A DNA stretch of 32,215 bases. It comes from Micromonosporaceae bacterium (GTDB lineage Bacteria > Actinomycetota > Actinomycetes > Mycobacteriales > Micromonosporaceae). Below the pieces are notes generated by a model, which ran no database searches, was not told the DNA's origin, and saw only the letters and a program-made list of their open reading frames with translations. How positions within the stretch are numbered: position 1 is the first letter of the stretch; each line of letters begins with the position of its first letter. The DNA is taken from assembly GCA_020027875.1 (NCBI GenBank), contig JAHRHA010000063.1, positions 1-32,215 on the forward strand, given 5' to 3'. Below are positions 1 through 10,000 of this stretch, in pieces. A program made the position numbers and the translations under genes.

Positions 1-44
1 TCGCGCAATGTGGAGTCGGTGATGCGGACGTGAACATCCGTCAT
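1..44 (-). CDS. 4-hydroxy-2-oxovalerate aldolase, N-terminal fragment cut by window edge
   Basis: Only the first 14 codons are in the window. They read [15 protein letters not shown], which matches the N-terminus of the DmpG/MhpE/HsaF aldolases (usual pattern: ITD-TLRDG). These enzymes cleave 4-hydroxy-2-oxoacids to pyruvate and an aldehyde at the end of meta-cleavage pathways. The ATG overlaps the TGA of the dehydrogenase fragment upstream by 4 bp (ATGA), the usual arrangement for this channelling enzyme pair. Identity rests on a short segment plus context. Confidence 0.6.
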   Translation of the reverse strand, partial: MTDVHVRITDSTLR

Positions 45-635
45 GCCGCGGCCGCCTTCCGTCCGGTGCGTAGGTGCGCCGCCACCAGCTCGCCAACCCA
101 CGCCGCCGCCGAGGTCATGATGTCAAGGTTGCCGGCGTAGTCGGGCAGGTAATCGCCCCGACCGCGCACCTCAAGAAACACACCTACCCGGGCCATGCCG
201 CGCCAGCGGTCGTCCGGCGGGTCGAACTGCGGGTCGGCGCGCAGCCCGTATCCCGGGACGTATTGCCGGACCGTGTCAACCATCGAATAGATGCTCGTGG
301 CGACCCGGTCGCGCAGCGCACCCGGCTCAGCCACCTCGGGCGGGATAGCGCAGAACACCGTGTTCCTCATGATCATCGGAGGTACCACCGGGTTGAGCAG
401 GATGATGGCCTTGCCCAGCGTGGCACCGCCGACGGCCCTCAGCGCTGTTGCAGTGGTCTCGGTGAACTCGTCGATGTTGGCGCGGGTGCCCGGACCAGCC
501 GAGCGCGACGCAATCGACGCGACAATCTCGGCATAAGGCACGTCGACGGTGCCAGCAATCGCGGCGACGATCGGTACGGTCGCCTGCCCACCGCAGGTGA
601 TCATGTTCAGGTTTGGCGCGTCAGGAGCTGTTCAA
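41..635 (-). pseudogene. acetaldehyde dehydrogenase (acylating), 5'-truncated remnant
   Basis: The readable frame matches the C-terminal two thirds of MhpF/DmpF/HsaG acetaldehyde dehydrogenases. It has the catalytic cysteine in [12 protein letters not shown], then [27 protein letters not shown] and the terminal [12 protein letters not shown]. Family members are about 300 to 316 aa. Here only about 187 to 195 aa remain, and the whole N-terminal NAD-binding Rossmann domain is missing. Reading upstream of the conserved PNLNM segment, the frame meets a TGA within about 10 codons (near 620-633), so this is a real break and not a misplaced start. The remnant abuts the TTG start of the divergent ThiF-like gene at 638. 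It is probably non-functional because it cannot bind NAD(H). The first in-frame ATG is at 604. Its partner aldolase follows with a 4-bp overlap. Confidence 0.75.
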
Positions 636-637
636 GG

Positions 638-1957
638 TTGAGTGAGGATATCTACCAGGCGCTGTCCCGCACTGCGCTGCTGCTGGAACGCGACATCTTC
701 GCTACGGCCGACCATCGCCCCATAGTCGATGGCTTGCGCGCCACAACCGCCCGGATCATTGCCAACAGGGCCAATACGGACAGTGTGGCGGGCCAGACTG
801 CGCTGGTGACGCTCTACGCACAGCTGGCCATGATGGGCCTGCAGGTCGACCTGGATATCCCGACCATCGACCTCGTCCTGGGGCAGCCGCCGCTGCGCGG
901 CGACGATTTGGAAGCTGCGCTGGTCGACTTCTCCGAGGACCTGCCGCCCGGCGGCTCGTCACGGCCTGCGGCGGTTCCGGACATCACCTTCGCCCTCGGC
1001 GACACTCCCGCGCTACCGACTTCGGTACGGGTGAGCGGCACCGCGTGGCAAGCCAGCGTCGCCCAGGTCGGGCAGGCCGGCGCATGGCGGGGGACCATGC
1101 CCGTCGGGGCCATGGCCGCCGGCGCCGCCGCCGCGGCGGATGGCTTGCGGGTCGCGCTGCCACGAATCGCGGAGCGCCTCGAACGGCCCACACCCGTCGA
1201 GGCAGCCTTCGTCCTCGACCCCAGCAGACAGGTGTCGGTCGACCTGAGCGACTTCTCGGTGAGCGGTCCGGTCCGTCTCGGCGAAGTCGACGTCATCAGT
1301 GGTGGCGCAATCACTAATGCCGCGCTGTACGCCCTGCGCCGCATCCCCGATGTCAGCGCCCGCATGCGCGTCCTTGAACCCGACGCACTCGACCTGACCA
1401 ACCTCAACCGGTACCCGGTGGCGCGACGTTCCCAGGTGGGAATGCTCAAAGCTGAGTTGCTTCAGACGCTCAGCGCCGAGGGATTCCAGGTCACGGGCCT
1501 GCCGGTCCGGTTCGACGAGACCACTTTGCCGTTCATCGGCGCACTCGCGCCACGGGTGCTCGTAGGGGTCGATCACATCCCGTCACGATGGTGCGTCCAG
1601 GTCGCCGCTTACGATCGCTGGGTTTGTGTTGGCGCCAGTTCGCACTTCTACGTGCTCGTCTCTGCGCACCCAATCGGTCGTCCGTGCGCCGGCTGCGTGC
1701 ATCCGCGGGACGATTCGACCCTCGGTAACATCCCGACGATCTCGTTCGTCTCCTTCTGGGCCGGCCTCATCCAAGCGCTCGAAGTCCTCCGCGAAGTCGC
1801 CGGCACCCCGAAGGCAGTTACAACGTCAACCAACGTCTGGCCACTCGGGTTGGACGGTCGCCGCGGTATCCAGGCCGTGACCCAGTCCGCGGTAGCCGAG
1901 TGCCCCACCCAGTGCCGCGCGTCGCGAGCTCGCCGTCGGCAGATCGTCGGCGTATAG
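638..1957 (+). CDS. two-lobed ThiF/E1-like adenylyltransferase family protein
   Basis: 439 aa from a TTG start chosen because AGGAG lies 10 nt upstream (623-627). The frame is open further upstream, but there it only mirrors the dehydrogenase remnant. The C-terminal half is an E1/ThiF/MoeB-type Rossmann domain. It has a glycine loop SGGAITNAAL (221-230), an acidic residue pair near D249, DLTNLNRY (252-259) and VGMLKAE with K271, which are the ATP-binding positions of E1 enzymes. A likely zinc site follows, C350-A-G-C353 and C422-P-T-Q-C426. The first about 200 aa are not a standard ThiF N-terminus. Residues around 130-185 (VRVSGTAWQASV, then an Ala/Gly-rich helix) look like a second, degenerate lobe. 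Such proteins activate ubiquitin-like or sulfur-carrier proteins, but no carrier, E2 or JAB peptidase is visible here. Substrate unknown. Confidence 0.65.
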   Translation: MSEDIYQALSRTALLLERDIFATADHRPIVDGLRATTARIIANRANTDSVAGQTALVTLYAQLAMMGLQVDLDIPTIDLVLGQPPLRGDDLEAALVDFSEDLPPGGSSRPAAVPDITFALGDTPALPTSVRVSGTAWQASVAQVGQAGAWRGTMPVGAMAAGAAAAADGLRVALPRIAERLERPTPVEAAFVLDPSRQVSVDLSDFSVSGPVRLGEVDVISGGAITNAALYALRRIPDVSARMRVLEPDALDLTNLNRYPVARRSQVGMLKAELLQTLSAEGFQVTGLPVRFDETTLPFIGALAPRVLVGVDHIPSRWCVQVAAYDRWVCVGASSHFYVLVSAHPIGRPCAGCVHPRDDSTLGNIPTISFVSFWAGLIQALEVLREVAGTPKAVTTSTNVWPLGLDGRRGIQAVTQSAVAECPTQCRASRARRRQIVGV

Positions 1958-2669
1958 GCAATGCCAAATCATCAGTTGGCAGGCATCAGATCCGCCGCCA
2001 GGCGCGACTCTGGGCTCCGATCGCCATCGACAACCGTACGTACGCCGCGCACTCAGAACCGGCCCACCCACCAGAGTTCTGACGGTCTCCAACGGGACGC
2101 CCGCCCGGATCAGGGCGGCGGACGCCGTAATCGAACGTCCGATTCTGACGCGAACCGGGGGCACTTGCCGATGAGCGGGCGCCGAACCTTCGCCCAGGGG
2201 TGCGGCAACTCACCACGACCGATGAGGCCGGCGGCCGGACGCGCCGGGACGCCACGTGCTGCGGTTTGCCAGGGGCCGAGCAACCTCGGCGCTGTCCCGG
2301 CGGTCGGCAGGTTGGTGCGCTAGGCATCGCACGCAAAGATCAGCTACGTCGGCGGACGGACAGACGACCTGCTTGAGAGCGCCGGCCTGCCGGCGATCAA
2401 TGTCGTTTCGCCTTGGTCGTGGGGGGCAGCGGGGCTGCCCGACAAAAGTGCCGCGTCTAGCATCGCGCCGAGCCCGTAGCCATCAACGGCGGGCCCCACC
2501 AGCGGGCCCGGAGTCAGGCGTTCCGGCGCGCTGTGTCCCGCCGTGCCGAAAACGCGGCTGGCTTTGGCGTCAAAAACCATGTTAGAACGCCCTCTGAGTC
2601 ACATCTACGAGCTTCCATGGTACGAGGCCGTCGGTCACGACCCATGTTTGTTGTGGTGAGGTGGTTGCC
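1958..2669. other. about 700 bp with no supportable gene
   Basis: Frames are open in several directions because the DNA is GC-rich, but none gives a recognisable protein or has a ribosome binding site. One weak signal lies on the minus strand near 2050-2130. There, ALIRAGVPLETVRTLVGG faintly resembles the C-terminal region of tyrosine recombinases, without the catalytic R-H-R-Y context. The stretch looks like decayed DNA between the ThiF-like gene and cobK. No tRNA or riboswitch was seen. Confidence 0.4.
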
Positions 2670-3470
2670 ATGAGTACCCGCGAGGTGGTTCGCCGCGCCG
2701 GTCCGGCGCGGGTGGTCATTCTTGGCGGGACGGCTGAGGCCAGGGAGCTTGCTGCGCAGCTGCAGAGCTGGCCGGCGGTGTGTCACGTGTCATCGCTCGC
2801 CGGTCGGGTGAAGGATCCCCGGCTGCCGGTGGGCGAGGTGCGGGTGGGTGGGTTCGGGGGGGCGGACGGTCTTGCGCGATGGTTGGTGGATGAGCGCGTC
2901 GAGGTGGTGATTGACGCGACTCACCCCTACGCCGAGCGGATCAGGTCCGCGTCCGTGCAAGCCGCCGCCGCGACAGGGTTACCGCATCTGCGACTAGAGC
3001 GTCCAGGTTGGACGGCGCAGGCGGGCGACCGCTGGCTGCGGGTAGCGGACTTTGCCGCGGCTGCCTCAACCATGGCCGAGATCGGCCGGCGCGTATTTCT
3101 CACGACGGGCAGGCAACATCTGGATGCCTTCATGCATCTGAGCGACCTGTGGTTGTTGGCCCGGGTGGTGGACGAGCCGGACGGACCGGTGCCGGCCAAT
3201 ATGGAGCTCGTGCGAGACCGCGGGCCGTTCACTGTGGAGAGTGAGACAGAGTTGCTGACCAGGCACCGCATTGACGTCGTGGTCACCAAGGACAGCGGCG
3301 GAGGCTACACGGCGGCGAAGCTTGTCGCCGCGCGCAGGCTGTGCCTGCCGGTGATCATCATTGATCGTCCCACGCCGATCGCCGCTCCGGCTGTGGTATC
3401 TACCGTGGCCGAGGCGCTGTCCTGGTTGGATCGGGCGATCCGGCCAAGCCAAGACGATCATTCGGGGTAG
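2670..3470 (+). CDS. cobK: precorrin-6A reductase CobK
   Basis: 266 aa, the usual size for CobK/CbiJ. It reduces precorrin-6A to precorrin-6B with NADPH, in the cytosol. Family marks are the N-terminal VVILGGTAEARELA loop (about 15-28), a DATHPYAERI segment (central), LTTGRQHLDAF and the VTKDSGG motif near the C-terminus. The ATG at 2670 is preferred over an in-frame GTG at 2661 because the purine-rich GGTGAG (2655-2660) is well spaced for it. The gene is single and convergent with cobIJ. The two 3' ends overlap by 13 bp (3458-3470), so their transcripts are antisense at the ends. No riboswitch was found upstream. Confidence 0.93.
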   Translation: MSTREVVRRAGPARVVILGGTAEARELAAQLQSWPAVCHVSSLAGRVKDPRLPVGEVRVGGFGGADGLARWLVDERVEVVIDATHPYAERIRSASVQAAAATGLPHLRLERPGWTAQAGDRWLRVADFAAAASTMAEIGRRVFLTTGRQHLDAFMHLSDLWLLARVVDEPDGPVPANMELVRDRGPFTVESETELLTRHRIDVVVTKDSGGGYTAAKLVAARRLCLPVIIIDRPTPIAAPAVVSTVAEALSWLDRAIRPSQDDHSG

Positions 3471-4996
3471 TCGCGGGGTGTCCACACCACGGTAGAACCG
3501 TCGGCCCGTTTGCTCAGTCTGGTCCGGGACGACCCGACGATCACCAGGCATCGCATATCGACCATGTCGGTGTCGAGCGTACCTAGTGTGCCCGTGTTGA
3601 TGGTCTCGCCGGGCCGGCCGACGTCGCGGGCGACGACGACCGGCGTGTCCGGGTCCCGGTGGCGCAGCAGCACATCGCGCGTGGCAGTGATCTGCCATCG
3701 GCGGTGCGTCGACGCCGGGTTGTAGAGGGCGAGGACCAGGTCCGCGTCGGCGGCTGCGTGGAGCCTGCGTTCGATGACCGCCCACGGTTTGAGTCGATCG
3801 GACAGTGACAGCACGGCGAAATCATGCCCAAGTGGGGCGCCGATGCGGCTGGCGGCCGCCTGTGCGGCGGTGAGGCCGGGCAGCACTCGGACCGGTACCG
3901 CGGCGAAGCGGTCTTCCGAGGTCGCGACCTCGAACACCGCGCTGGCCATGGCGAAGACACCAGGATCGCCGGATGAGACCACAGCCACGGCTGCCCCGTC
4001 GAGCGCCAACTCCAACGCGAACCGGGCACGCTCGAGCTCTTCCTGGTTGCCCGAGGTATGCCGGTGCTGACCGGGCCGGTGCGGCACCCGGTCGACATAC
4101 GGCCCATACCCGACCAGGTGTTCGGCCTCTCGCAAGGCCTGGCCGGCTTCCGGGGTGAGCCATCGCGGTCCGGCCGGTCCGATTCCCACGACAACCACTT
4201 CGCCGGCGCTGGTCACGCGCGGGTCGTCGAAGGTTCGTGCTGGACGATCGGCGGGAGCGCGGTTGCCGGTCGGGCTCGGCACGAGCACCAACGAGAAGTA
4301 GGGCACCTCGTTTGGGTCGACGTCGCCCATCGGCATCACACGGGCGTTGTCCATGGTGGCGCGCTCCACGTACCAAGCCTCGTCGAGCCGCCCCGCGTCG
4401 GACAGGGCGGCGTGCACCTGGCCGAAGGTGCGGCCGAGCTTCAGCACCGCCGCGGCGTCGGTGTCTGTCAGTCGTCGGGTCAGCTCGTCGGCCGGCAGCG
4501 TGGCGGGTAGCACGGTGAGTATCTCGTCGCGTTCGACCAGCGGCCGGCCGAGCACGGCCGAGGCGGCGCTGACGGAGGTCACGCCCGGCACCACTTCTGC
4601 CGAGAACCGGTGGGCCAGCCGTTCGTGCAGGTACATGTAGGAGCCGTAGAACATCGGGTCGCCGGCGCACAGCACCACCACGTCACGGCCGGCGGCAAGG
4701 TGCTCGGCCAGCCGCGCGGCGCTGGCGTCGTAGAAATCGACGATCGCGGCCTCGTACCCGCCAGGATGGTCGGTCTCCTCGGTTGTCACGGGATAGACCA
4801 GCCGTTCCTCGATCTGGTCTCCGGATATGTGGGCGGCAGCGATTGATCGGGCGATGCTGCGCCCGTGCCGGGCCGAGTAGTAGGCGACCACATCAGCCTC
4901 GTGGATCAGGCGGACCGCCTTGACGGTGAGCAACTCCGGGTCCCCTGGGCCGACGCCGACCCCCCGCAGCGTGCCGCACGTCTTTTCGGCGCTCAT
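3458..4996 (-). CDS. cobIJ: CobI-CobJ fusion: precorrin-2 C20- and precorrin-3B C17-methyltransferase
   Basis: 512 aa carrying two SAM-dependent tetrapyrrole methylases in tandem. CobI comes first ([14 protein letters not shown] near 13-26, [25 protein letters not shown]). CobJ starts near residue 265 ([16 protein letters not shown], then [14 protein letters not shown] and LALYNPAS, typical of CobJ/CbiH). CobI methylates C20 of precorrin-2. CobJ methylates C17 and drives ring contraction after CobG. The ATG at 4996 overlaps the cobH TGA by 4 bp. The frame is open upstream to 5626, but that part only mirrors cobH. CobI-CobJ fusions are known in actinobacteria. This is the last gene of cobG-cobH-cobIJ. 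Confidence 0.93.
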   Translation of the reverse strand: MSAEKTCGTLRGVGVGPGDPELLTVKAVRLIHEADVVAYYSARHGRSIARSIAAAHISGDQIEERLVYPVTTEETDHPGGYEAAIVDFYDASAARLAEHLAAGRDVVVLCAGDPMFYGSYMYLHERLAHRFSAEVVPGVTSVSAASAVLGRPLVERDEILTVLPATLPADELTRRLTDTDAAAVLKLGRTFGQVHAALSDAGRLDEAWYVERATMDNARVMPMGDVDPNEVPYFSLVLVPSPTGNRAPADRPARTFDDPRVTSAGEVVVVGIGPAGPRWLTPEAGQALREAEHLVGYGPYVDRVPHRPGQHRHTSGNQEELERARFALELALDGAAVAVVSSGDPGVFAMASAVFEVATSEDRFAAVPVRVLPGLTAAQAAASRIGAPLGHDFAVLSLSDRLKPWAVIERRLHAAADADLVLALYNPASTHRRWQITATRDVLLRHRDPDTPVVVARDVGRPGETINTGTLGTLDTDMVDMRCLVIVGSSRTRLSKRADGSTVVWTPRDYPE

Positions 4997-5622
4997 TCGA
5001 CCTCGCTCGCGATGGCGTTCACGGCCGCCGCGGCCATTGCGCTGCCGCCGCGGCGGCCGTGGACCACCAAGAACGGCACCCCGGAGGAATGAGTGGCAAG
5101 AGCGACCTTGGACTCGGCGGCGCCAATGAACCCGACCGGCGTGCCGATCACCGCGGCTGGTCGGCCGGCACCCTCGGCGATGAGCTCCAGCAACCGGAAC
5201 AGCGCTGTCGGCGCGTTGCCGATCGCGACCACGGCTGCGTCGAGGCGGTCGCGCCACAGCTCTAGCGCAGCGGCGCTGCGGGTGGTGTTCAGCTGTCGGG
5301 CCAGGCCGGGCACGGCCGGGTCGGAGAGGGTGCAGATCACGTCGTTGTCGGCGGGCAGCCTGGTGCGGGTCACGCCGGCCGCGAGCATGGTCGCGTCGCA
5401 CAGCACGGCCGCGCCGGAGCGCAGCGCCGCCCGCGCGGCTGTGACCACGTTCGGGGAGGCCTGGACGTCGTCGGTGAGATCGACCATGCCCGACGCGTGG
5501 ATCATACGGACGGCCACCTGGGCCACATCGGCAAGGAGGCGGGACAGGTCGGCCTCGGCCCGGATGGTGGCGAACGACCGGCGGTAGATCTCCGCACCGT
5601 CGCGCAGGTAGTCGAGGGTCAT
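4993..5622 (-). CDS. cobH: precorrin-8X methylmutase CobH
   Basis: 209 aa, the full length of CobH/CbiC. It moves the C11 methyl group to C12 and so turns precorrin-8X into hydrogenobyrinate. The catalytic histidine is H42 in [11 protein letters not shown]. Other family segments are [13 protein letters not shown] near the N-terminus, [32 protein letters not shown], and the C-terminal [18 protein letters not shown]. The ATG overlaps the stop of cobG, and the stop overlaps the start of cobIJ, each by 4 bp, so translation is probably coupled through the operon. Confidence 0.95.
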   Translation of the reverse strand: MTLDYLRDGAEIYRRSFATIRAEADLSRLLADVAQVAVRMIHASGMVDLTDDVQASPNVVTAARAALRSGAAVLCDATMLAAGVTRTRLPADNDVICTLSDPAVPGLARQLNTTRSAAALELWRDRLDAAVVAIGNAPTALFRLLELIAEGAGRPAAVIGTPVGFIGAAESKVALATHSSGVPFLVVHGRRGGSAMAAAAVNAIASEVE

Positions 5623-6851
5623 CCACCGCTCCGGGCCAGGGTCAGGCGCTGCGCCAGCGGGCCGTCGGTAACCTCGCCGGTTGGGCCGACAACGCGGTAA
5701 TCGGTGCCGGTGGCAATGACCATCACGGCCGGGCCGGCCGGCCGGCCGCAGCAGCGGTCACATCCCACCCAGTGCACGGGGACTTCGGACGGCGTCGGTG
5801 GGGCCGCACGCGTCGTGGCGTCCGCGGCCGCATCAGCCCTCACATCGGCCAGGGCCGAGGCGCAGCCAAGGATGCCGACGCACGCGGTCAGGCCGTGCCA
5901 CGGCGACGAGTCGTCCAACACGAGGCCCCCGGCGGCCAGCCGCGGCACCGCGTCGGCGGCCGCGTCGAGCACCACGCTGCGCCATGGGGTGATCACGAGG
6001 TTTGGGCTGGCGGCGACCTGCGCGATCAGATTGGCCTGGCCGGCGCTGAGCCGACCCAGTGGCGCGGCAGCCACGACAAAGCCCGGTGAGTGCGCGCCAA
6101 GGGCCGGCGTCCAATGAATCAGGCTCGCGGGGTGCGGTGCCGACACCGGTTCGCGCTCGCCGCCCAGCTCCGCAGCAATCCGACCAGGCCCATCAGGTAG
6201 GTCCTCGATGCGCCACAGGTTCGGAACGTCCGCGCGAACCCGTAGGAACGCCCGGGCGGCGCGGATCAGAGCCGGCACAGCCGACCCGGCGTCGGCGCGG
6301 AGTCCGTGATCTGCTCCGGCCAGCAGCAAGGATCCTGGTGCACCGGCTGGACCGGCGACCCAACACACATCGGCACCCAACGCGGCGACGTCACCGCGGC
6401 CATCGTCGAGAGCGAAGAGGAACCGGCCACTCAATGCCGCCAGGTCCGGCGCCGAGATCAGGGCGGCGTCGAACTGCGCCACCATCGGACGGATGTCGAG
6501 GCAGCCGGCACTGTCCCGACCGCTGAGCGGCGACGCCAGCACGTTGCGCACGCGCTCGTGGGTGGCCGAGGGAAGCAGTCCGGCCGCCGCCAGCCGGTCC
6601 GCGATCCGGGTGGCCGCCGCCGCGTCGGCGAGGCCGCGAATTTGCACGTTGGCGCGCGACGTCAAATCAAGTGAACGGTTACCGTCCGACGCCGACCCGG
6701 CGGCGAGTGCTCGCAACTGGCGGACGGTGATCTGTCCGCCGGGCAGCCGCACCCGCACCATCGCGCCGTTGGCGGCCTGATGCACCCGCAACGCCCCGGG
6801 GCACCGGTCATCGGCGACACGGCCATCGGACGGGGTAGGCACGGTGGTCAC
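5619..6851 (-). CDS. cobG: precorrin-3B synthase CobG
   Basis: 410 aa. CobG is the O2-dependent monooxygenase that makes precorrin-3B, so it marks the aerobic route. It belongs to the nitrite/sulfite reductase half-domain family. The N-terminal half has [13 protein letters not shown] and SRANVQIRG. The C-terminal half has the iron-sulfur cysteine pattern C-x5-C ([12 protein letters not shown]) and C-x3-C (VGCDRCCG), plus a second ferredoxin-like repeat between. The GTG at 6851 is chosen because a -10-like TACGAT sits 6 nt upstream, which suggests a leaderless transcript. The frame runs open to 6926, but that extension is Arg-rich and lies in the promoter region. It is the first gene of cobG-cobH-cobIJ and is divergent from cobN. 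Confidence 0.9.
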   Translation of the reverse strand: MTTVPTPSDGRVADDRCPGALRVHQAANGAMVRVRLPGGQITVRQLRALAAGSASDGNRSLDLTSRANVQIRGLADAAAATRIADRLAAAGLLPSATHERVRNVLASPLSGRDSAGCLDIRPMVAQFDAALISAPDLAALSGRFLFALDDGRGDVAALGADVCWVAGPAGAPGSLLLAGADHGLRADAGSAVPALIRAARAFLRVRADVPNLWRIEDLPDGPGRIAAELGGEREPVSAPHPASLIHWTPALGAHSPGFVVAAAPLGRLSAGQANLIAQVAASPNLVITPWRSVVLDAAADAVPRLAAGGLVLDDSSPWHGLTACVGILGCASALADVRADAAADATTRAAPPTPSEVPVHWVGCDRCCGRPAGPAVMVIATGTDYRVVGPTGEVTDGPLAQRLTLARSGG

Positions 6852-6857
6852 CGCCTC

Positions 6858-6863
6858 ATCGTA
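6858..6863 (-). promoter_or_regulatory. candidate -10 element, leaderless cobG
   Basis: TACGAT matches TANNNT and lies exactly 6 nt upstream of the cobG GTG. This is the spacing expected when transcription starts at the first base of the start codon. No good -35 was seen. Confidence 0.4.
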
Positions 6864-6874
6864 GAGTCGTGCAC

Positions 6875-6892
6875 GTCGGCGACTACGCCGAC
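6875..6892. repeat. inverted repeat in the cobG/cobN divergent region
   Basis: GTCGGCG-ACTA-CGCCGAC is a perfect 7-bp inverted repeat with a 4-nt spacer. It lies where the cobG -35 and the cobN riboswitch transcript start would be, so it could be an operator. No regulator was identified. Confidence 0.35.
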
Positions 6893-6914
6893 TGACCCTA
6901 CGAGGTCGGCGGCA

Positions 6915-7075
6915 GCCGGCAGACAACTGGTCGGCACCCGGCCGACCTGAACCGAACGCGGTGGAATTCGGAGGAACCCGGTGTAAGTCCGGGGCGGTCC
7001 CGCCACTGTCACCGCAGCGACCAACCGCCGCTGCGGGAGCCAGACACTTCGACCCGCCGCACGACGACCAGGGGC
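6915..7075 (+). ncRNA. cobalamin riboswitch upstream of cobN
   Basis: The conserved B12-riboswitch core is present: GGAACCCGGTGTAAGTCCGG (6973-6992), the GGTCCCGCCACTGTCACC box (6996-7013) and GGGAGCCAGACAC (7034-7046). An SD (GGGAGGAG, 7085-7092) follows before the cobN ATG, so control is probably at translation initiation, as usual for actinobacterial B12 riboswitches. Outer boundaries are approximate. Confidence 0.9.
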
Positions 7076-7097
7076 GCGGACCCCGGGAGGAGTCACT

Positions 7098-10000
7098 ATG
7101 ACATCGGCTGATCCGGTCATTGTCTTGCTGTCCACTTCAGATACCGACCTTCTCAGCGCCCGTTCCAGCGGCGTGCCGTATAGGTTGGCTAACCCGGCCC
7201 GGCTCGGCCCGGGCGACCTGCCGCTGCTGGTGGACGGCGTCGATATCGTGGTCGTGCGCATCCTGGGCGGTTACCGGATGTGGCAGGAAGGGCTTGATGC
7301 TCTCCTGGCCGGCGCTGTCCCGGTGGTGGCGCTGGGCGGTGAACAGACACCGGACGCCGACCTTATCGGTCGGTCCACAGTGCCGGCCGGCACCGCCGCC
7401 GAGGCCCACAGGTACCTGGCCCACGGCGGTCCGGACAACGTGCGCGAGCTGCACGGTTTCCTCTGCGACACATTGTTGTTGACTGGTCGGGGCTTCGCAC
7501 CGCCGGCCGAGCAGCCGGCCTGGGGCCGCCTGGCCCGCCCACAGGAGCGCAACGACGGGCCGACCGTGGCGATCCTCTACTACCGGGCCCACCACCTCAG
7601 CGGCAACACCGCCTTTGTCGAGGCGCTGGCCACCGCGGTTGAGGACGCCGGAGCGCAGGCCATGCCAGTCTTCTGCGCGAGCCTACGCAGCGCCGAACCC
7701 CAACTGCTGCAGACACTCGCCACCGCAGATGTACTCGTCGTCACGGTGCTTGCCGCGGGCGGGACACGACCGTCGGACGCCTCTGCCGGCGGTGACGAGG
7801 ATGCCTGGAACGTCGGTGCACTCGCCGCGCTTGACGTGCCCATATTGCAAGCGCTGACGCTCACGTCAAGCCGGGATGCGTGGGCGGCCAGCGACGGGGG
7901 CCTGACACCGCTTGATGCGGCTACCCAGATCGCGGTGCCGGAGTTCGACGGACGGCTGATCACCGTGCCGTTCTCGTTCAAGGAGATCGACGCCGACGGG
8001 CTGCCTCGTTATGTTGCCGATCCCGAGCGGGCCGCGCGGGTGGCCGGGATCGCAGCGCGGTGGGCCCGCCTGCGGCGCACCCCGGCCGATCGCCAACGGA
8101 TCGCGATCGTCCTCTCGGCCTATCCGACGAAGCATGCGCGCGTCGGCAACGCGGTCGGCCTGGACACCCCGGCGAGCACGGTGCGCCTGCTTCGTGAGCT
8201 CCACGATCAGGGGTACGACGTCGGGCCGCTGGACGGTCCCGAAGCATTGCCTGGTTTGAGCGAGAATCCGGACGACGATCGTCCGGCCGGCGACCGGCTC
8301 ATCCACGCGGTGATCGCCGCCGGCGGGCACGACGATGAGTTTCTCACCGAGGAACTCCTCGCCAGCAACCCGGTGCGGATCCCAGCGGCGACCTACGCCC
8401 GGTGGTTTGACACCCTGCCCGCGGACCTTCGGGAGGCGATGACCCGGCATTGGGGTCCGCCGCCCGGCGATCTCTACGTGGACCGGTCTCGCGACGCCGA
8501 TGGGGAGATCGTGTTGGCCTGCCTACGGGCCGGCAATGTGGTCCTGATGGTCCAACCGCCGCGAGGGTTCGGCGAGAACCCAGTCGCCATCTACCACGAC
8601 CCCGACCTGCCACCGACCCATCACTACCTGGCCGCCTACCGCTGGCTGGACCTGGAGTTCGGCGCCGACGCGGTCGTCCATCTGGGCAAGCACGGATCGC
8701 TGGAGTGGCTGCCCGGCAAGACCGCGGCCTTGTCGGCGGCGTGTGCCCCCGACGCCGTGCTCGGAGATCTGCCGCTGATCTATCCGTTTCTCGTCAACGA
8801 TCCCGGTGAGGGCGCTCAGGCGAAACGACGCGCGCACGCCGTCATCGTCGACCATCTGGTGCCGCCGATGGCGCGGGCCGACAGTTACGGTGACCTGGCC
8901 AGGCTGGAGCAGTTGCTGGACGAGCACGCCAGCATCGCCGCCATGGATCCGGCCAAACTCCCAGCGATCCGCGGCCAGATATGGACGCTGATTCAGGCCG
9001 CCAAGCTCGACCATGATCTCGGCCTCGACTCCCGACCCCACGACGCCGAGTTTGACGAATTCATCCTGCACGTGGACGGGTGGCTGTGCGAGGTCAAGGA
9101 CGCCCAGATCCGCGACGGGCTGCACGTACTGGGACAGGCGCCCACAGGTGAGGCACGGGTCAACCTCCTGCTGGCGATCCTGCGGGCCCGCCAGGTCTGG
9201 GGTGGTCAGGCCGGTGCCGTCTCCGGGTTGCGCGCGGCGCTTGGCCTGAGCGAGGCCGGCGACGAGCCGGCGCGCGAGGTCGACCGGATTGAGAGCCTGG
9301 CGCGGGCTCTCGTCCAGGCGATGGAGGATCGCCAATGGTCGCCGAGGCTGGTGCCGTCCGTATGCGCCGATGTCCTCGGCCCCGACCACCACGACATCGA
9401 CGCCGTCGAGCCGGTGCTGGCGTTCGCCGCCGCCGAGGTCGTCCCCCGCCTTGCCCGTACCAGTGACGAGATTTCGTCAATCCTCCGGGCGTTGGACGGT
9501 CGATATGTGCCGGCCGGGCCGAGCGGGTCACCGTTGCGGGGCCTGGTGAACGTGCTCCCCACCGGCCGCAACTTCTACACCGTCGACCCCAAGGCGATCC
9601 CGAGCCGGCTGGCCTGGGAGACCGGCCACGCGATGGCGGCATCGCTGGTCGAGCGGTACCGTCGCGACACCGGCGACTGGCCCCGTTCGGTCGGGCTGTC
9701 CGCGTGGGGCACCTCGGCCATGCGGACCGCGGGCGATGACATTGCCGAGGTTCTGGCGCTCATTGGTGTCCAGCCAACCTGGGACGAGGCGTCGCGGCGG
9801 GTGAACGGATTCGACATCATCCCCGCCGGGGACCTGGGCCGGCCCCGCATCGACGTCACCCTGCGCATCAGCGGCTTCTTCCGGGACGCATTTCCGCACG
9901 TGGTGCTGTTGCTTGACGACGCGATCCGGGCGGTCGCCGCCCTCGACGAACCCGATCAGGTCAACTTCCTGCGCGCCCACGCCCGTGCCGACTTCGCCGA

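Noticed and set aside
74..637. 5' extension of the ThiF-like frame
   Set aside because: It is antisense to the well-conserved dehydrogenase remnant, is rich in Arg, and a good SD with TTG exists at 623-640.
1826..2164. Possible integrase remnant on the minus strand
   Set aside because: Only about 18 residues resemble a tyrosine recombinase; no catalytic residues or other supporting segments, so not listed as a gene.
3822..4670. Long minus-strand frame inside cobIJ
   Set aside because: The translation is low-complexity Arg/Gly/Pro, a frame-shifted shadow of cobIJ, whose own frame has clear family motifs.
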